This document shows positions 1 to 8,413 of a DNA stretch of 64,000 nt, in pieces. This DNA is from Sphingomonas azotifigens NBRC 15497. GTDB lineage: Bacteria; Pseudomonadota; Alphaproteobacteria; Sphingomonadales; Sphingomonadaceae. Each line of letters opens with the position of its first letter. Positions within the stretch are counted from its first letter, which is position 1. The stretch is taken from assembly GCF_002091475.1 (NCBI RefSeq), contig NZ_BCTR01000005.1, positions 1 through 64,000 of the forward strand. The letters are read 5' to 3'. Below the pieces are notes generated by a model. That model saw nothing but the letters and a program-made list of their open reading frames with translations, had not been told where the DNA came from and did not search any database. The translations under genes were made by a program, and so were the position numbers.

Positions 1-93
1 CCGACGTGGAAGAAGCGCTTAGACGGCTCAGCCCCTCCCCCGACCCCTCCCGCAAGCGGGAGGGGAGCGAATGCTGCGAAGAGAGGAATAGAC
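1..93. other. Window edge, non-coding, with a perfect hairpin
   Basis: No gene can be supported here. Positions 44-65 form a perfect 10-bp stem (CCCCTCCCGC / GCGGGAGGGG) around an AA centre, just downstream of the sulfite reductase stop. It lacks a T-tract on either strand, so it looks like a C/G-rich intergenic hairpin repeat rather than a clear intrinsic terminator. A similar CCCTCTCCCC/GGGGAGAGGG hairpin occurs near 20.9 kb. Confidence 0.5.
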
Positions 94-1728
94 TCAACCA
101 TAGATGGCCTCCTTGAACGGTGCCATGCCGATCCGGCGATAGGTGTCGACGAAGCGCTCGCCGGGCGTGCGCTCGCGGACATAGACGTGCGTAGCCCGCT
201 CGATCGCATCGACCACGCCGTCCTCGCTGAAGCCGGGGCCGGTGATGTCGGCCAGGCTGACATCCTCCGCGCCTGAGCCGCCGAGCAGCAGCTGGTAGTT
301 CTCGGTGCCTTTCCGGTCGACGCCGAGGATGCCGATATGGCCGGCATGATGGTGGCCGCAGGCGTTGATGCAGCCCGAGATTTTGAGCTTGAGCTCGCCC
401 AGGTCGCGCTGGCGGGCCGGATCGGCGAAACGCTCGCTGATCTTCTGCGCGAGCGGAATCGAGCGGGCGTTGGCGAGGCTGCAATAGTCGAGCCCGGGGC
501 AGGCGATGATGTCGCTGATCAGGTCGAGATTGGCCTCGGCCAGCCCCGCCTTGCGTAGCGTCGTCCAGATCGCGTACAGATCCGCCTTGCGGACGTGCGG
601 GAGCACGATGTTCTGGGCGTGCGTCACCCGCAGCTCGTCGAAGCTGTAGCGCTCGGCGAGGTCGGCCATGACGTCGATCTGGTCGGCCGAGGCGTCGCCT
701 GGGATGCCACCGATCGGCTTGAGGCTGATCGTGACCACCGCATAGCCCGGCGCCTGGTGCGCATGGACATTCTGGTCGAGCCATACGGCAAAGTCGGGAT
801 CGCTGCGATCCACAACGTCGGGGGCGTCCACCTCGAACGCGGGCGGCGCGAAATGCGCGGCGATGCGGTCGAACTCGGCCTGGGGCGGATCGATGCCCAG
901 CGCCTTCACCGCCTGGAACTCTTCCTCGACCTGACGCGCATATTCCTCGGCGCCGAGCGCATGAATGAGGATCTTGATCCGAGCCTTGTAGATATTGTCG
1001 CGCCGCCCATGGCGATTGTAGACGCGCAGGCACGCCTCCAGATAGCTGACGAAGTCGGCGAAGGGCACGAAATCCTTGATCAGCGACGCGATCATCGGGG
1101 TGCGCCCCATGCCGCCGCCGGCATAGATGCGCGCGCCGAGCTCGCCCGCATCGTTGCGCACGATCTGGATGCCGATGTCGTGCAGCCGCATCGCCGCGCG
1201 ATCGGTGTCGCTGGCGATCACCGCGATCTTGAACTTGCGCGGCAAATAGCTGAATTCGGGGTGGAAGCTGCTCCACTGGCGGAGCAGCTCGGCCCAGGGG
1301 CGCGGATCGGTGATCTCGTCGGCGGCGGCACCGGCGAACTGGTCCGAGCTGATGTTGCGGATGCAGTTGCCGCTGGTCTGGATGGCGTGCATCTCCACCG
1401 TCGCCAGCTCGGCGAGGATGTCGGGCGCATCCTCCAGCTTGATCCAGTTGTACTGGAGGTTCTGGCGGGTGGTGAAATGGCCATAGCCGCGGTCATATTT
1501 GCGGGCGATGTGGGCGAGCAGGTGCATCTGCCGGCTGTTGAGCGTGCCATAGGGCACCGCCACGCGCAGCATGTACGCGTGCAGCTGGAGATAGAGCCCG
1601 TTCATCAGCCGCAAGGGCTTGAACTGGTCCTCGGTCAGGTGGCCGGCGAGGCGGCGCTGGACCTGATCACGGAATTCCTCGACGCGTGCGGCGACGATCG
1701 AGGCGTCATATTCGTCATACTGGTACAT
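94..1728 (-). CDS. cysI: Assimilatory sulfite (nitrite/sulfite) reductase hemoprotein
   Basis: A 544-residue siroheme and [4Fe-4S] enzyme that would reduce sulfite to sulfide in cytoplasmic sulfur assimilation. The cluster and siroheme ligands are visible as C410-x5-C416 and C453-x3-C457 (CPGLDYC ... SGCINAC), the nitrite/sulfite reductase signature. The N-terminal half carries the ferredoxin-like repeat with HFTTRQN near residues 84-90. The length fits the single-subunit CysI-like family of alphaproteobacteria. The gene follows the DUF2849 gene by only 3 bases and lies downstream of cobA, which supplies the siroheme precursor, so the three form one transcription unit. Nitrite as substrate cannot be excluded from sequence, but the context favours sulfite. 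Confidence 0.9.
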   Translation of the reverse strand: MYQYDEYDASIVAARVEEFRDQVQRRLAGHLTEDQFKPLRLMNGLYLQLHAYMLRVAVPYGTLNSRQMHLLAHIARKYDRGYGHFTTRQNLQYNWIKLEDAPDILAELATVEMHAIQTSGNCIRNISSDQFAGAAADEITDPRPWAELLRQWSSFHPEFSYLPRKFKIAVIASDTDRAAMRLHDIGIQIVRNDAGELGARIYAGGGMGRTPMIASLIKDFVPFADFVSYLEACLRVYNRHGRRDNIYKARIKILIHALGAEEYARQVEEEFQAVKALGIDPPQAEFDRIAAHFAPPAFEVDAPDVVDRSDPDFAVWLDQNVHAHQAPGYAVVTISLKPIGGIPGDASADQIDVMADLAERYSFDELRVTHAQNIVLPHVRKADLYAIWTTLRKAGLAEANLDLISDIIACPGLDYCSLANARSIPLAQKISERFADPARQRDLGELKLKISGCINACGHHHAGHIGILGVDRKGTENYQLLLGGSGAEDVSLADITGPGFSEDGVVDAIERATHVYVRERTPGERFVDTYRRIGMAPFKEAIYG

Positions 1729-1731
1729 GGT

Positions 1732-2028
1732 TCAGATCACCCAGCTGCCGGCCTGCGGGTCGGCGGGCTTGAGGGTCAGGTCCGGGCGCACGGTGGGGCC
1801 GAGCGCGCGGATGCGGTCCTTGATGTGGGCGGGGCGGGGGCCCTCCGGCGTCGCCGTGGCGTCAATTACATAAGGGACGTTGACCCGCCGCGCCGCGACC
1901 TCGGTGGCGGCGATCAGGTCGCCCTTGTCGCCCACGTCCACGGCTTCGGCGAGGTGGCGCGACCAGCTTTCGCCGGTCCACCAGACCACGTCGCCGGTCG
2001 CGAGATCGTTACCTGTCAGCAGCTTCAT
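1732..2028 (-). CDS. DUF2849 family protein of the sulfite-reduction cluster
   Basis: A 98-residue soluble protein that starts MKLLTGNDL. I recognise it as the DUF2849 family, found in alphaproteobacteria almost always between the siroheme synthase and sulfite reductase genes; no biochemical role is established that I know of. The ATG overlaps the cobA stop as an ATGA junction (2025-2028), and the next gene, cysI, starts 3 bases after its stop, which indicates translational coupling. A role in delivering electrons or siroheme to CysI is a guess from position only. Confidence 0.82.
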   Translation of the reverse strand: MKLLTGNDLATGDVVWWTGESWSRHLAEAVDVGDKGDLIAATEVAARRVNVPYVIDATATPEGPRPAHIKDRIRALGPTVRPDLTLKPADPQAGSWVI

Positions 2029-2822
2029 GCCTGATCCTCGCCCAGCGTCTCGGCGGTGCGTGCCCAACGGGCGAGCTTGTCTTCGGCGTCTGCCAGCAGC
2101 GTCACTTCGCCGACGACGATGATCGCGGGGCTCTGCACGTCCTCGCGCTCGACCATCAGGCCGAGATCGGCAAGCAGCGTGCGGATCGCGCGGTGGCCCT
2201 CCAGCGTGGCGCGCTCCAGCACCGCCACCGGCATGTCGGGTGCGACGCCATCGGCCATCAGCTTGTCGGCGATCGCCGAGGCGGTGGCGACGCCCATATA
2301 GATCACCAGCGTGCGGCCCTTGCCGGCGAGCCCCGACCAGTCCTGGTCGGTCAGCCCCTTGCATTGGCCGGCGACGAAGCTGACCGCGCTCGACCAGTCG
2401 CGATGGGTGAGCGGCAGCATCGCCTCGGCAGCGGCACCGAGCGCGGCGGAGACGCCGGGGATCACTTCCACCGGCAGCCCGGCTTCGCGCACGGCCTCCA
2501 CTTCCTCGCCGCCGCGGCCGAAGATGAACGGATCGCCGCCCTTGAGGCGGACGACGACCGCGCCGGTCTTCACATGGGCGACGATCAACGCGTTGATCGA
2601 TTCCTGCGGCAGCGTGTGCTTCGAACGGCGCTTGGCGACCGAGATACGGTGGGCCTGGGGGGCGAGATCGAGCACGCGATCGTCGACCAGTCCGTCATGG
2701 ACCAGTACGTCACACGCCTTCAGCGCTTCGACGGCGCGAACGGTGAGCAGGCCGGGGTCGCCGGGACCCGCGCCGACGAGGATCACGCGGCCGCGGGAAT
2801 GAGGGTCGAGAAGCGTTGCCAT
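2025..2822 (-). CDS. cobA: Uroporphyrinogen-III C-methyltransferase
   Basis: A 265-residue SAM-dependent methyltransferase converting uroporphyrinogen III to precorrin-2, the first committed step to siroheme (and cobalamin). The SUMT signatures are present: GAGPGDPGLLT near the N-terminus, VRLKGGDPFIFGRGGEE in the middle and PGVSAALGAAA after it. It has only the methyltransferase domain and lacks the CysG dehydrogenase/ferrochelatase half, so those activities must be encoded elsewhere. I chose the ATG giving MATLLDPHS, because family homology begins right after it; an upstream in-frame ATG would add 12 unrelated residues. It heads the cobA-DUF2849-cysI unit, about 84 bases after moaC. Confidence 0.88.
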   Translation of the reverse strand: MATLLDPHSRGRVILVGAGPGDPGLLTVRAVEALKACDVLVHDGLVDDRVLDLAPQAHRISVAKRRSKHTLPQESINALIVAHVKTGAVVVRLKGGDPFIFGRGGEEVEAVREAGLPVEVIPGVSAALGAAAEAMLPLTHRDWSSAVSFVAGQCKGLTDQDWSGLAGKGRTLVIYMGVATASAIADKLMADGVAPDMPVAVLERATLEGHRAIRTLLADLGLMVEREDVQSPAIIVVGEVTLLADAEDKLARWARTAETLGEDQA

Positions 2823-2905
2823 GGTGCCGCACATGGCCCGCTGGCCGCGGCGGAGCAATGGAGGATCGGTTTGGGGCGGCTAAGGGATTCTTTGCCGCCC
2901 GTACC

Positions 2906-3379
2906 TCAGCCTTGCGCGCGCCAGTCGCCGGACTTGCCGCCGGTCTTGGTGAGCAGCCGGATGTCGCCGAGCACCATGCCCTTATCGAGCGCCTTGGCCA
3001 TGTCGTAGAGCGTGAGCAGCGTTACCGAGACGGCGGTGAGTGCTTCCATCTCCACCCCGGTCTTGCCCTCGGTCGCGGCGGTGGCGGTGGCGGTGACGCC
3101 GGTCTCGTCGAGATCGAGGTCGATCGCGACGCGGGTGAGGGGCAGGGGATGGCAGAGCGGGATCAGCTCGGATGTCTTCTTCGCTGCCATGATGCCGGCG
3201 ATGCGGGCGGTGGCGAGCACGTCGCCCTTCTTCACGCTGCCGTCGCGGATCGCCGCGGCCGCCTCTGCCGACATGGTGATGCGGCCCCGCGCCACCGCCT
3301 CGCGTGCGGTGACCGCCTTGCCGCCGACATCGACCATGTGCGCCGCGCCGGTTTCGTCGAGATGGGTGAGCCCGCTCAC
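2906..3379 (-). CDS. moaC: Cyclic pyranopterin monophosphate synthase MoaC
   Basis: A 157-residue enzyme of molybdenum cofactor biosynthesis that, after MoaA, makes cyclic pyranopterin monophosphate. The family signatures are intact: LCHPLPL at 75-81, [11 protein letters not shown] at 108-118 and the catalytic-loop YDMAKA with D126. The length matches MoaC proteins. Its ATG overlaps the trpC stop (ATGA, 3376-3379), so it is the last gene of the trpD-trpC-moaC string. The moeA gene that often follows in relatives is not here; the next gene is cobA after an 84-base gap. Confidence 0.93.
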   Translation of the reverse strand: MSGLTHLDETGAAHMVDVGGKAVTAREAVARGRITMSAEAAAAIRDGSVKKGDVLATARIAGIMAAKKTSELIPLCHPLPLTRVAIDLDLDETGVTATATAATEGKTGVEMEALTAVSVTLLTLYDMAKALDKGMVLGDIRLLTKTGGKSGDWRAQG

Positions 3380-4146
3380 CCGACCAGCGCCCGGGTCGCC
3401 GCCTCGACATCGGCCTGCCGCATCAGCGACTCCCCGATCAGGAAGCAGCGGATGTCGTGCTCGGCCATCGCATCGAGGTCGGCGCGAGTGTTGAGGCCGG
3501 ACTCCGCCACGAAGGTGCAGTCCTTCGGGGCATGGGCGACGAGGTCGTAGGTGTTCTGTACATTGACCTCGAAGGTCTTGAGATTGCGGTTGTTCACCCC
3601 GATCAGCCGCGACTTGAGCTTGAGCGCGCGCTCGAGTTCCTCGGCGTCGTGGACCTCGACCAGCGCGTCCATGCCCTGTTCGACCGCCGCCGCCTCGATC
3701 TCCGCCATCTGGCCGTCGTCGAGCGCCGAGACGATGATCAGGATCGCATCGGCGCCGATCGCGCGCGATTCCTCGACCTGCCAGGGATCGATCAGGAAGT
3801 CTTTGCGGATCACCGGCAGGTCGCAGGCGGCGCGGGCCGCGATCAGATAGTCCTCATGCCCCTGGAAATACTCGTGGTCGGTCAGCACCGACAGGCACGC
3901 CGCGCCACCGGCGGCATAGGCGCGGGCATGGGCGGGCGGATCGAAATCGGCGCGGATCAGTCCCTTGGAGGGGCTGGCCTTCTTGATCTCGGCGATCAGG
4001 CCATAGCCGCCCGCCGAAGCGCGCGCGTCGAGCGCCGCCTTGAAGCCGCGGGGCGCGGTGGGCGTCGGCCATGCGCGCGGAGCCGCCTTGCGGGCGGCGA
4101 CTTCGCTGCGCTTGGTGGCGATGATCGTGTCGAGAATGGTGCTCAT
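3376..4146 (-). CDS. trpC: Indole-3-glycerol phosphate synthase
   Basis: A 256-residue TIM-barrel enzyme catalysing ring closure of CdRP to indole-3-glycerol phosphate in tryptophan synthesis. Visible signatures are IKKASPSKG (phosphate and substrate Lys), IRKDFLID (catalytic Lys), the GVNNRNL loop and VAESGLN. It is monofunctional, with no fused TrpF. Both ends overlap neighbours by 4 bases (trpD upstream, moaC downstream), so it is translationally coupled within the operon. Confidence 0.95.
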   Translation of the reverse strand: MSTILDTIIATKRSEVAARKAAPRAWPTPTAPRGFKAALDARASAGGYGLIAEIKKASPSKGLIRADFDPPAHARAYAAGGAACLSVLTDHEYFQGHEDYLIAARAACDLPVIRKDFLIDPWQVEESRAIGADAILIIVSALDDGQMAEIEAAAVEQGMDALVEVHDAEELERALKLKSRLIGVNNRNLKTFEVNVQNTYDLVAHAPKDCTFVAESGLNTRADLDAMAEHDIRCFLIGESLMRQADVEAATRALVG

Positions 4147-5138
4147 GCGAAGGCGATCCAGCAGTCGAGAAGGGCGTTGGCAAGCCCGTTGTCGAGCATC
4201 TCGGCGGCTTCCTCCACCCCGTCCCGTAGGTCATTGGCGCGGCCCGCGACCATCAGTGCGGCAGCCGCGTTGAGCAGCACCGCGTCGCGATAAGCGCCCT
4301 CTTCACCCTGCAGCAGGCGGCGCAGCGCGAGCGCGTTGTACTCGGGATTGCCGCCGCGAATGGCCGCCAGGGGATGGCGGGGCAGCCCGGCATCCTCGGG
4401 GGTGATCCGCGTCGGCAGCCTGGCACGGCCGACATTGACGACGACGCTCGCGGTCTCGGTGGAAAGCTCGTCCAGCGAGTCGTCGCCCGAGACGATCGCC
4501 GCCGCCTCGACGCCGAGCTGCTCGAGCGCCTCGGCATAGACCGGTGCGTAGTCGGGTCGGGCGATGCCGATCAGTTGGTGCCGGACATGCGCCGGGTTGG
4601 CGAGCGGGCCCATCAGGTTGAAGATCGTCCGCCGCCCGATCCGCCGCCGGATCGGCGCGATGCGCCCCAGCGACGGGTGGTGGTGCTGCGCGAACAGGAA
4701 GGCGATGCCGATCTCGTGCAGGCTTTCCTCGGCGCGCGCCGCGGCGCGATCGAGGTTGAGCCCCAGCGCCTCCAGCGTATCCGCCGCGCCCGCCTTGGAG
4801 GAGGCGGCGCGGTTGCCATGCTTCGCCACCGGCACGCCCGCTGCTGCGACGACGAGGCTGACCGCGGTGGAGACGTTGAGCGTGTGATGACCGTCGCCGC
4901 CGGTACCGCAGACATCGATCGCCCCTTCGGGCGCCGTCACGGGAATCAGCCGGTTGCGCAGCGCGCGGGCGGCTTCTGCGATCTCGATGCTGGTCTCGCC
5001 GCGCACGGAGAGCGCGATCAGGAACGTCTCGATCTCCGCTTCGGGGGCGGTGCCGTCGAGAATGTCGGCGAACGCCTGCGCGGCGGTCTCGCGGGCAAGC
5101 GGGGAGGACGGATCGGGTAGCAGGCTCAGGCTGGTCAC
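4143..5138 (-). CDS. trpD: Anthranilate phosphoribosyltransferase
   Basis: A 331-residue enzyme transferring phosphoribose from PRPP to anthranilate. The PRPP and metal-binding signatures [15 protein letters not shown] and [12 protein letters not shown] are intact, as is the DDSLDE acidic motif. I chose the GTG at 5136-5138 (VTSLSLLPD), because the open frame upstream is unlike the family and runs antiparallel to the next gene. The length fits TrpD. It ends in an ATGA overlap with trpC. A short secreted-protein gene lies directly upstream, between trpD and trpG. Confidence 0.93.
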   Translation of the reverse strand: MTSLSLLPDPSSPLARETAAQAFADILDGTAPEAEIETFLIALSVRGETSIEIAEAARALRNRLIPVTAPEGAIDVCGTGGDGHHTLNVSTAVSLVVAAAGVPVAKHGNRAASSKAGAADTLEALGLNLDRAAARAEESLHEIGIAFLFAQHHHPSLGRIAPIRRRIGRRTIFNLMGPLANPAHVRHQLIGIARPDYAPVYAEALEQLGVEAAAIVSGDDSLDELSTETASVVVNVGRARLPTRITPEDAGLPRHPLAAIRGGNPEYNALALRRLLQGEEGAYRDAVLLNAAAALMVAGRANDLRDGVEEAAEMLDNGLANALLDCWIAFA

Positions 5139-5194
5139 GCCGCCTCTATTCCGGGGCGGGGCCAGCCTGTCGAGCAATTCCTGCTTGGGCCGGC

Positions 5195-5599
5195 TTAGTT
5201 GCTCTTCTTCGCCCGGGTGTAGGGCACGAATTCGCCGAGCGAGATGAAGCCGCGGGGGAAATAGGAATTGCGGTCGATCAGCCGGACGGTGTCGATGCTG
5301 CACAGCTGCGACCCGAAGGTGTTGGTCACCAGGATCGAATTGTCGTCGAGCTGGTCGGCCCCGCCGCGCGGCTGGTTCACGTAGAGCGTGTTGCCGACGG
5401 TATAGACGATCGCCTTGCCGTCGATGACCTGGCTGGAGCCGGTCATGGTGAGGCTGATGCAATCGACCGGCTTGCCGGCGACTCGCCCCTTGAGCAGCTT
5501 GGCGAGCTGCTGGTCCGGCGTGTCGCGGTGCGCGGCGTTGGCAACGGGTGCCGCGAACAACGCGGCACCGACGAGCAGGGTGGCGAAGATCGGTTTCAT
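5195..5599 (-). CDS. Small secreted protein of unknown function within the trp cluster
   Basis: A 134-residue protein with a clear Sec signal peptide (MKPIFATLLVGAALFAAP, predicted cut after ANA near residue 22). The mature part is about 110 residues with two Cys, C47 (VDCISL) and C100 (QLCSID), that could form a disulfide in the periplasm. I do not recognise a named domain; similar short proteins are common in sphingomonads. It lies 45 bases after trpG and 57 bases before trpD on the same strand, so it is probably co-transcribed with them, but nothing in it suggests a role in tryptophan synthesis. Confidence 0.8.
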   Translation of the reverse strand: MKPIFATLLVGAALFAAPVANAAHRDTPDQQLAKLLKGRVAGKPVDCISLTMTGSSQVIDGKAIVYTVGNTLYVNQPRGGADQLDDNSILVTNTFGSQLCSIDTVRLIDRNSYFPRGFISLGEFVPYTRAKKSN

Positions 5600-5644
5600 G
5601 GCATTCCTCCTAACATGGCTGCGATGAACCGAGGCTGAAGCAGG

Positions 5645-6229
5645 TTAGGCGGTGGCGGTCGCCTCGATTCCGGCCAGCCGCAGGAAATTGGCGAGCATGG
5701 CGTGGCCATGTTCGGTAGCGATGCTCTCGGGGTGGAACTGCACGCTGTGGATCGGAAGCGAGACGTGGCGGACCCCCATCACCGATCCATCCTCGGCAGT
5801 GGCGTTCACTACCAGGCTGTCCGGAATGTCGGTGACGATCAGCGAGTGATAGCGCGTCGCGGTGAACGGCGAGGGCAGATCGGTGAACAGCCCGGTGCCG
5901 TCGTGGTGCACGGGCGAGGTCTTGCCGTGCATCAGCCCGCCGCGCACCACGCTGCCGCCGAAATGCTGGCCGATCGCCTGATGCCCCAGGCACACGCCGA
6001 GCAGCGGCTTGCCGAGATCGGCGCAGGCGGCGACCAGGTCGAGGCTGATCCCCGCTTCGTTCGGCGTGCAGGGGCCCGGCGAGATGAGGAAGCCCTGCGC
6101 ATTGGTGGCGATCGCCTCGTTCGCGGTCAGCGCATCGTTGCGCACCACCCGCACCTCCACGCCCAGCTCCATCAGATAGTGGACGAGGTTCCAGGTGAAG
6201 CTGTCGTAATTGTCGAGAACGAGGATCAT
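5645..6229 (-). CDS. trpG: Anthranilate synthase glutamine amidotransferase subunit
   Basis: A 194-residue class I glutaminase that supplies ammonia to TrpE. The catalytic triad is present: C80 ([12 protein letters not shown]), H166 and E168 (VQFHPESI). The oxyanion region [11 protein letters not shown] is at 50-60. I chose the ATG giving [11 protein letters not shown], the usual family N-terminus; the open frame continues upstream but antiparallel to another gene. It may also serve as the PabA amidotransferase in folate synthesis, because many bacteria share one subunit. It is separated from trpE by a plus-strand gene and a palindromic element. Confidence 0.94.
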   Translation of the reverse strand: MILVLDNYDSFTWNLVHYLMELGVEVRVVRNDALTANEAIATNAQGFLISPGPCTPNEAGISLDLVAACADLGKPLLGVCLGHQAIGQHFGGSVVRGGLMHGKTSPVHHDGTGLFTDLPSPFTATRYHSLIVTDIPDSLVVNATAEDGSVMGVRHVSLPIHSVQFHPESIATEHGHAMLANFLRLAGIEATATA

Positions 6230-6343
6230 GGGCGCAGACCTAGGCGCTCGAACGCGGATGCACAATCCGGCCTTGCGGTCGCCACAGTGCCGCGGCACGG
6301 CTGGCAGGGCAGGGACGTTGTGTCGCCTCCCAGGAGTATCCCC

Positions 6344-6754
6344 ATGCTTGCCCGCTTGATGCTTGCCACTGCCCTGCTCGCCGCTCCGGCGTTCGCCCAG
6401 ACCCAGGACCAGACCACGCCCGAGGCTCCGCCCAAGCGCGTCCGCAGCATCCTCCTCTACGGCGACCAGAGCTGTCCCAAGCCGGCCAATCCGGACGAGA
6501 TCGTGGTCTGCTCGAACGCGGGCGACTCGCCCTACCGTATCCCCAAGCGCTTCCGCGACCAGCCCAAGGAAGACGCGCCGTCGACCAGCTGGTCGCGCCG
6601 GATGGAAGTGGTGGAGGATTTCAACCGCGCCGGGATGCCGAACAGCTGCTCGGCCGTCGGCAGCGGCGGCCAGACCGGCTGCACGCGCCAGATGCTGCAG
6701 CAATGGTATCAGGACAAGCTGGACCGCGAAGTTAAGGCCTCGCGCGTACCGTGA
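6344..6754 (+). CDS. Secreted protein of unknown function
   Basis: A 136-residue protein with a Sec signal peptide ([18 protein letters not shown], cut before QTQ at about residue 19). The mature part has four Cys: one in SCPKP, one in VVCSN and two in SCSA...GCTRQ, consistent with periplasmic disulfides. The ATG is preceded by CAGGAG at a sensible distance. I do not recognise a domain. It reads opposite to its neighbours and splits the trpE-trpG pair. Confidence 0.78.
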   Translation: MLARLMLATALLAAPAFAQTQDQTTPEAPPKRVRSILLYGDQSCPKPANPDEIVVCSNAGDSPYRIPKRFRDQPKEDAPSTSWSRRMEVVEDFNRAGMPNSCSAVGSGGQTGCTRQMLQQWYQDKLDREVKASRVP

Positions 6755-6783
6755 TTGGGGCCGGCTCCCGGATTCCCTAACCC

Positions 6784-6877
6784 GTCATCCCGGCGAAAGC
6801 CGGGATCCATTGGGGTCTCCGTTCCGGCTCTTGCTGACATCGATAGGCGACTGGATCCCGGCTTCCGCCGGGATGAC
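6784..6877 (-). repeat. Palindromic intergenic element, copy A (94 bp)
   Basis: Inverted 26-bp arms at 6784-6809 (starts GTCATCCCGGCG) and 6852-6877 (ends GCCGGGATGAC) enclose a 42-bp core. It lies between the secreted-protein gene stop and the trpE stop. The core resembles the others best when reverse-complemented, but weakly, so the minus orientation is tentative. Four further copies occur at 22.6, 31.3, 40.5 and 47.3 kb. Confidence 0.88.
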
Positions 6878-6913
6878 GAAGAAGGACGACGCTCTCCAGC
6901 GAGGCGACCCGGC

Positions 6914-8413
6914 CTATTGCCCGAATCCCGCCTCGCTTGCCCGCGCGATGGCCTCGCGCGCGGCGGCGAACAGCGCGCCGGACTTGGCCTCGCACTCGCG
7001 CTGCTCATAGGCCGGATCCGAATCGGCGACGATGCCGGCGCCCGCCTGCACGTGCATCACCCCGTCCTTCACCAGCGCGGTGCGCAGGACGATGCACGAG
7101 TCCATCGATCCATCGGGCGAGAAATAGCCGACGCCGCCGGCATAGGGGCCGCGCGTCTCCGCCTCCAGCTCGGCGATGATCTCGCAGGCGCGCACCTTCG
7201 GCGCGCCGCTCACCGTGCCCGCGGGGAAGCCCGCGAACAGCGCGTCGATCGCGTCCGCGTCCTTGCGCAGCTTGCCCACCACGTTCGACACGATGTGCAT
7301 GACGTGGCTGTAGAATTCGACGGTGTAGCTGTCGGTCACCCGCACGCTGCCCGGCGCCGCGGCGCGGCCGACATCGTTGCGGCCGAGATCGAGCAGCATC
7401 AGATGCTCGGCGCGCTCCTTGGGGTCGGCGAGCAGCGAGGTGCGGTTGGCCTCGTCCTCGGCGGCGGTGCGGCCGCGCGGGCGGGTGCCAGCGATGGGAC
7501 GGATGGTGATCTCGCCGTCGCGCGCACGCACCAGGATCTCCGGGCTCGACCCGGTCAGCGCGAAGCCCGGCAGGTCGAGATGGTAGAGGAACGGCGAGGG
7601 GTTGATCCGCCGCAGCGCGCGATAGAGTTCGAACGGCGGCAGCGGGAAGGGGGCGGTGAAGCGCTGGGCGAGCACCACCTGAAAGATGTCGCCCGCCGCG
7701 ATATATTCCTTCGCGGCCGCAACCATCTCGCCATAGCGACCCTCCGGCAGCACCGGCATCGGCTGGATCGCCAGCGGGTCGGCGCGGACGGGGGCGGGCA
7801 GCGGCGCGCTGGCGAGCTGCGCCGCAACCGCATCGATCCGCTCGGCGGCAGCGTCGGGATCGGCGCCCGGCCAGACGGGCGCGACGAAGAACAGCGTGTC
7901 CGCCAGCCGGTCGAACACCAGCAGCACGGTCGGTCGCACGAAGATCATGTCCGGTACGCCGACCGGGCTCTGCGCGGGCCGGGGCAGCTTTTCGACCAGG
8001 CCGACCGTCTCGTAGCTGAAATAGCCGACCAGGCAGGCGAGCGCGCGCGGCAGTTCCGCCGGCACGTCCATCCGGCAATCGGCGACCAGCGCGCGCAGCG
8101 CCGTCAGGGGATCGGCGGACAGCGGCTCGAAGGCTGCGCGATCGGTGAGCCAGTGGCGGTTGAGTTCGGCCGCGGTGCCGGTTGCGCGGAACACCAGATC
8201 GGGCGCGAGGCCGATCAGGCTGTGGCGCCCGCGCACCGATCCGCCCTCAACCGATTCGAGCAGGAAGTCGCCGCGCCCCGGTTCGATCAGCTTCAGCGCG
8301 GCGGCGACCGGCGTCTCGGTATCCGCGACCTGCTGGCGCCAGACCAGCGCGGGACGCCCGGCGGCAAGTGCCGCGCGGGCAGCGTCGATCCCCTGAATCA
8401 CCGTCTGGTTCAC
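6914..8413 (-). CDS. trpE: Anthranilate synthase component I
   Basis: A 499-residue enzyme making anthranilate from chorismate with ammonia from TrpG. The tryptophan-feedback motif LLES sits near residue 50 (DFLLESVEGG), and the chorismate-binding core is complete: PIAGTRPRG, the DLGRNDVGR block, HIVSNVVG and the C-terminal AGAGIVADSDP block. The LLES element points to TrpE rather than PabB. The start overlaps the upstream ppiD-like stop as ATGA (8410-8413). Confidence 0.95.
   Translation of the reverse strand: MNQTVIQGIDAARAALAAGRPALVWRQQVADTETPVAAALKLIEPGRGDFLLESVEGGSVRGRHSLIGLAPDLVFRATGTAAELNRHWLTDRAAFEPLSADPLTALRALVADCRMDVPAELPRALACLVGYFSYETVGLVEKLPRPAQSPVGVPDMIFVRPTVLLVFDRLADTLFFVAPVWPGADPDAAAERIDAVAAQLASAPLPAPVRADPLAIQPMPVLPEGRYGEMVAAAKEYIAAGDIFQVVLAQRFTAPFPLPPFELYRALRRINPSPFLYHLDLPGFALTGSSPEILVRARDGEITIRPIAGTRPRGRTAAEDEANRTSLLADPKERAEHLMLLDLGRNDVGRAAAPGSVRVTDSYTVEFYSHVMHIVSNVVGKLRKDADAIDALFAGFPAGTVSGAPKVRACEIIAELEAETRGPYAGGVGYFSPDGSMDSCIVLRTALVKDGVMHVQAGAGIVADSDPAYEQRECEAKSGALFAAAREAIARASEAGFGQ

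Noticed and set aside
1..93. A 3' gene fragment entering from the left edge
   Set aside because: No frame shows a recognisable protein end, and the segment is dominated by a C/G hairpin repeat.
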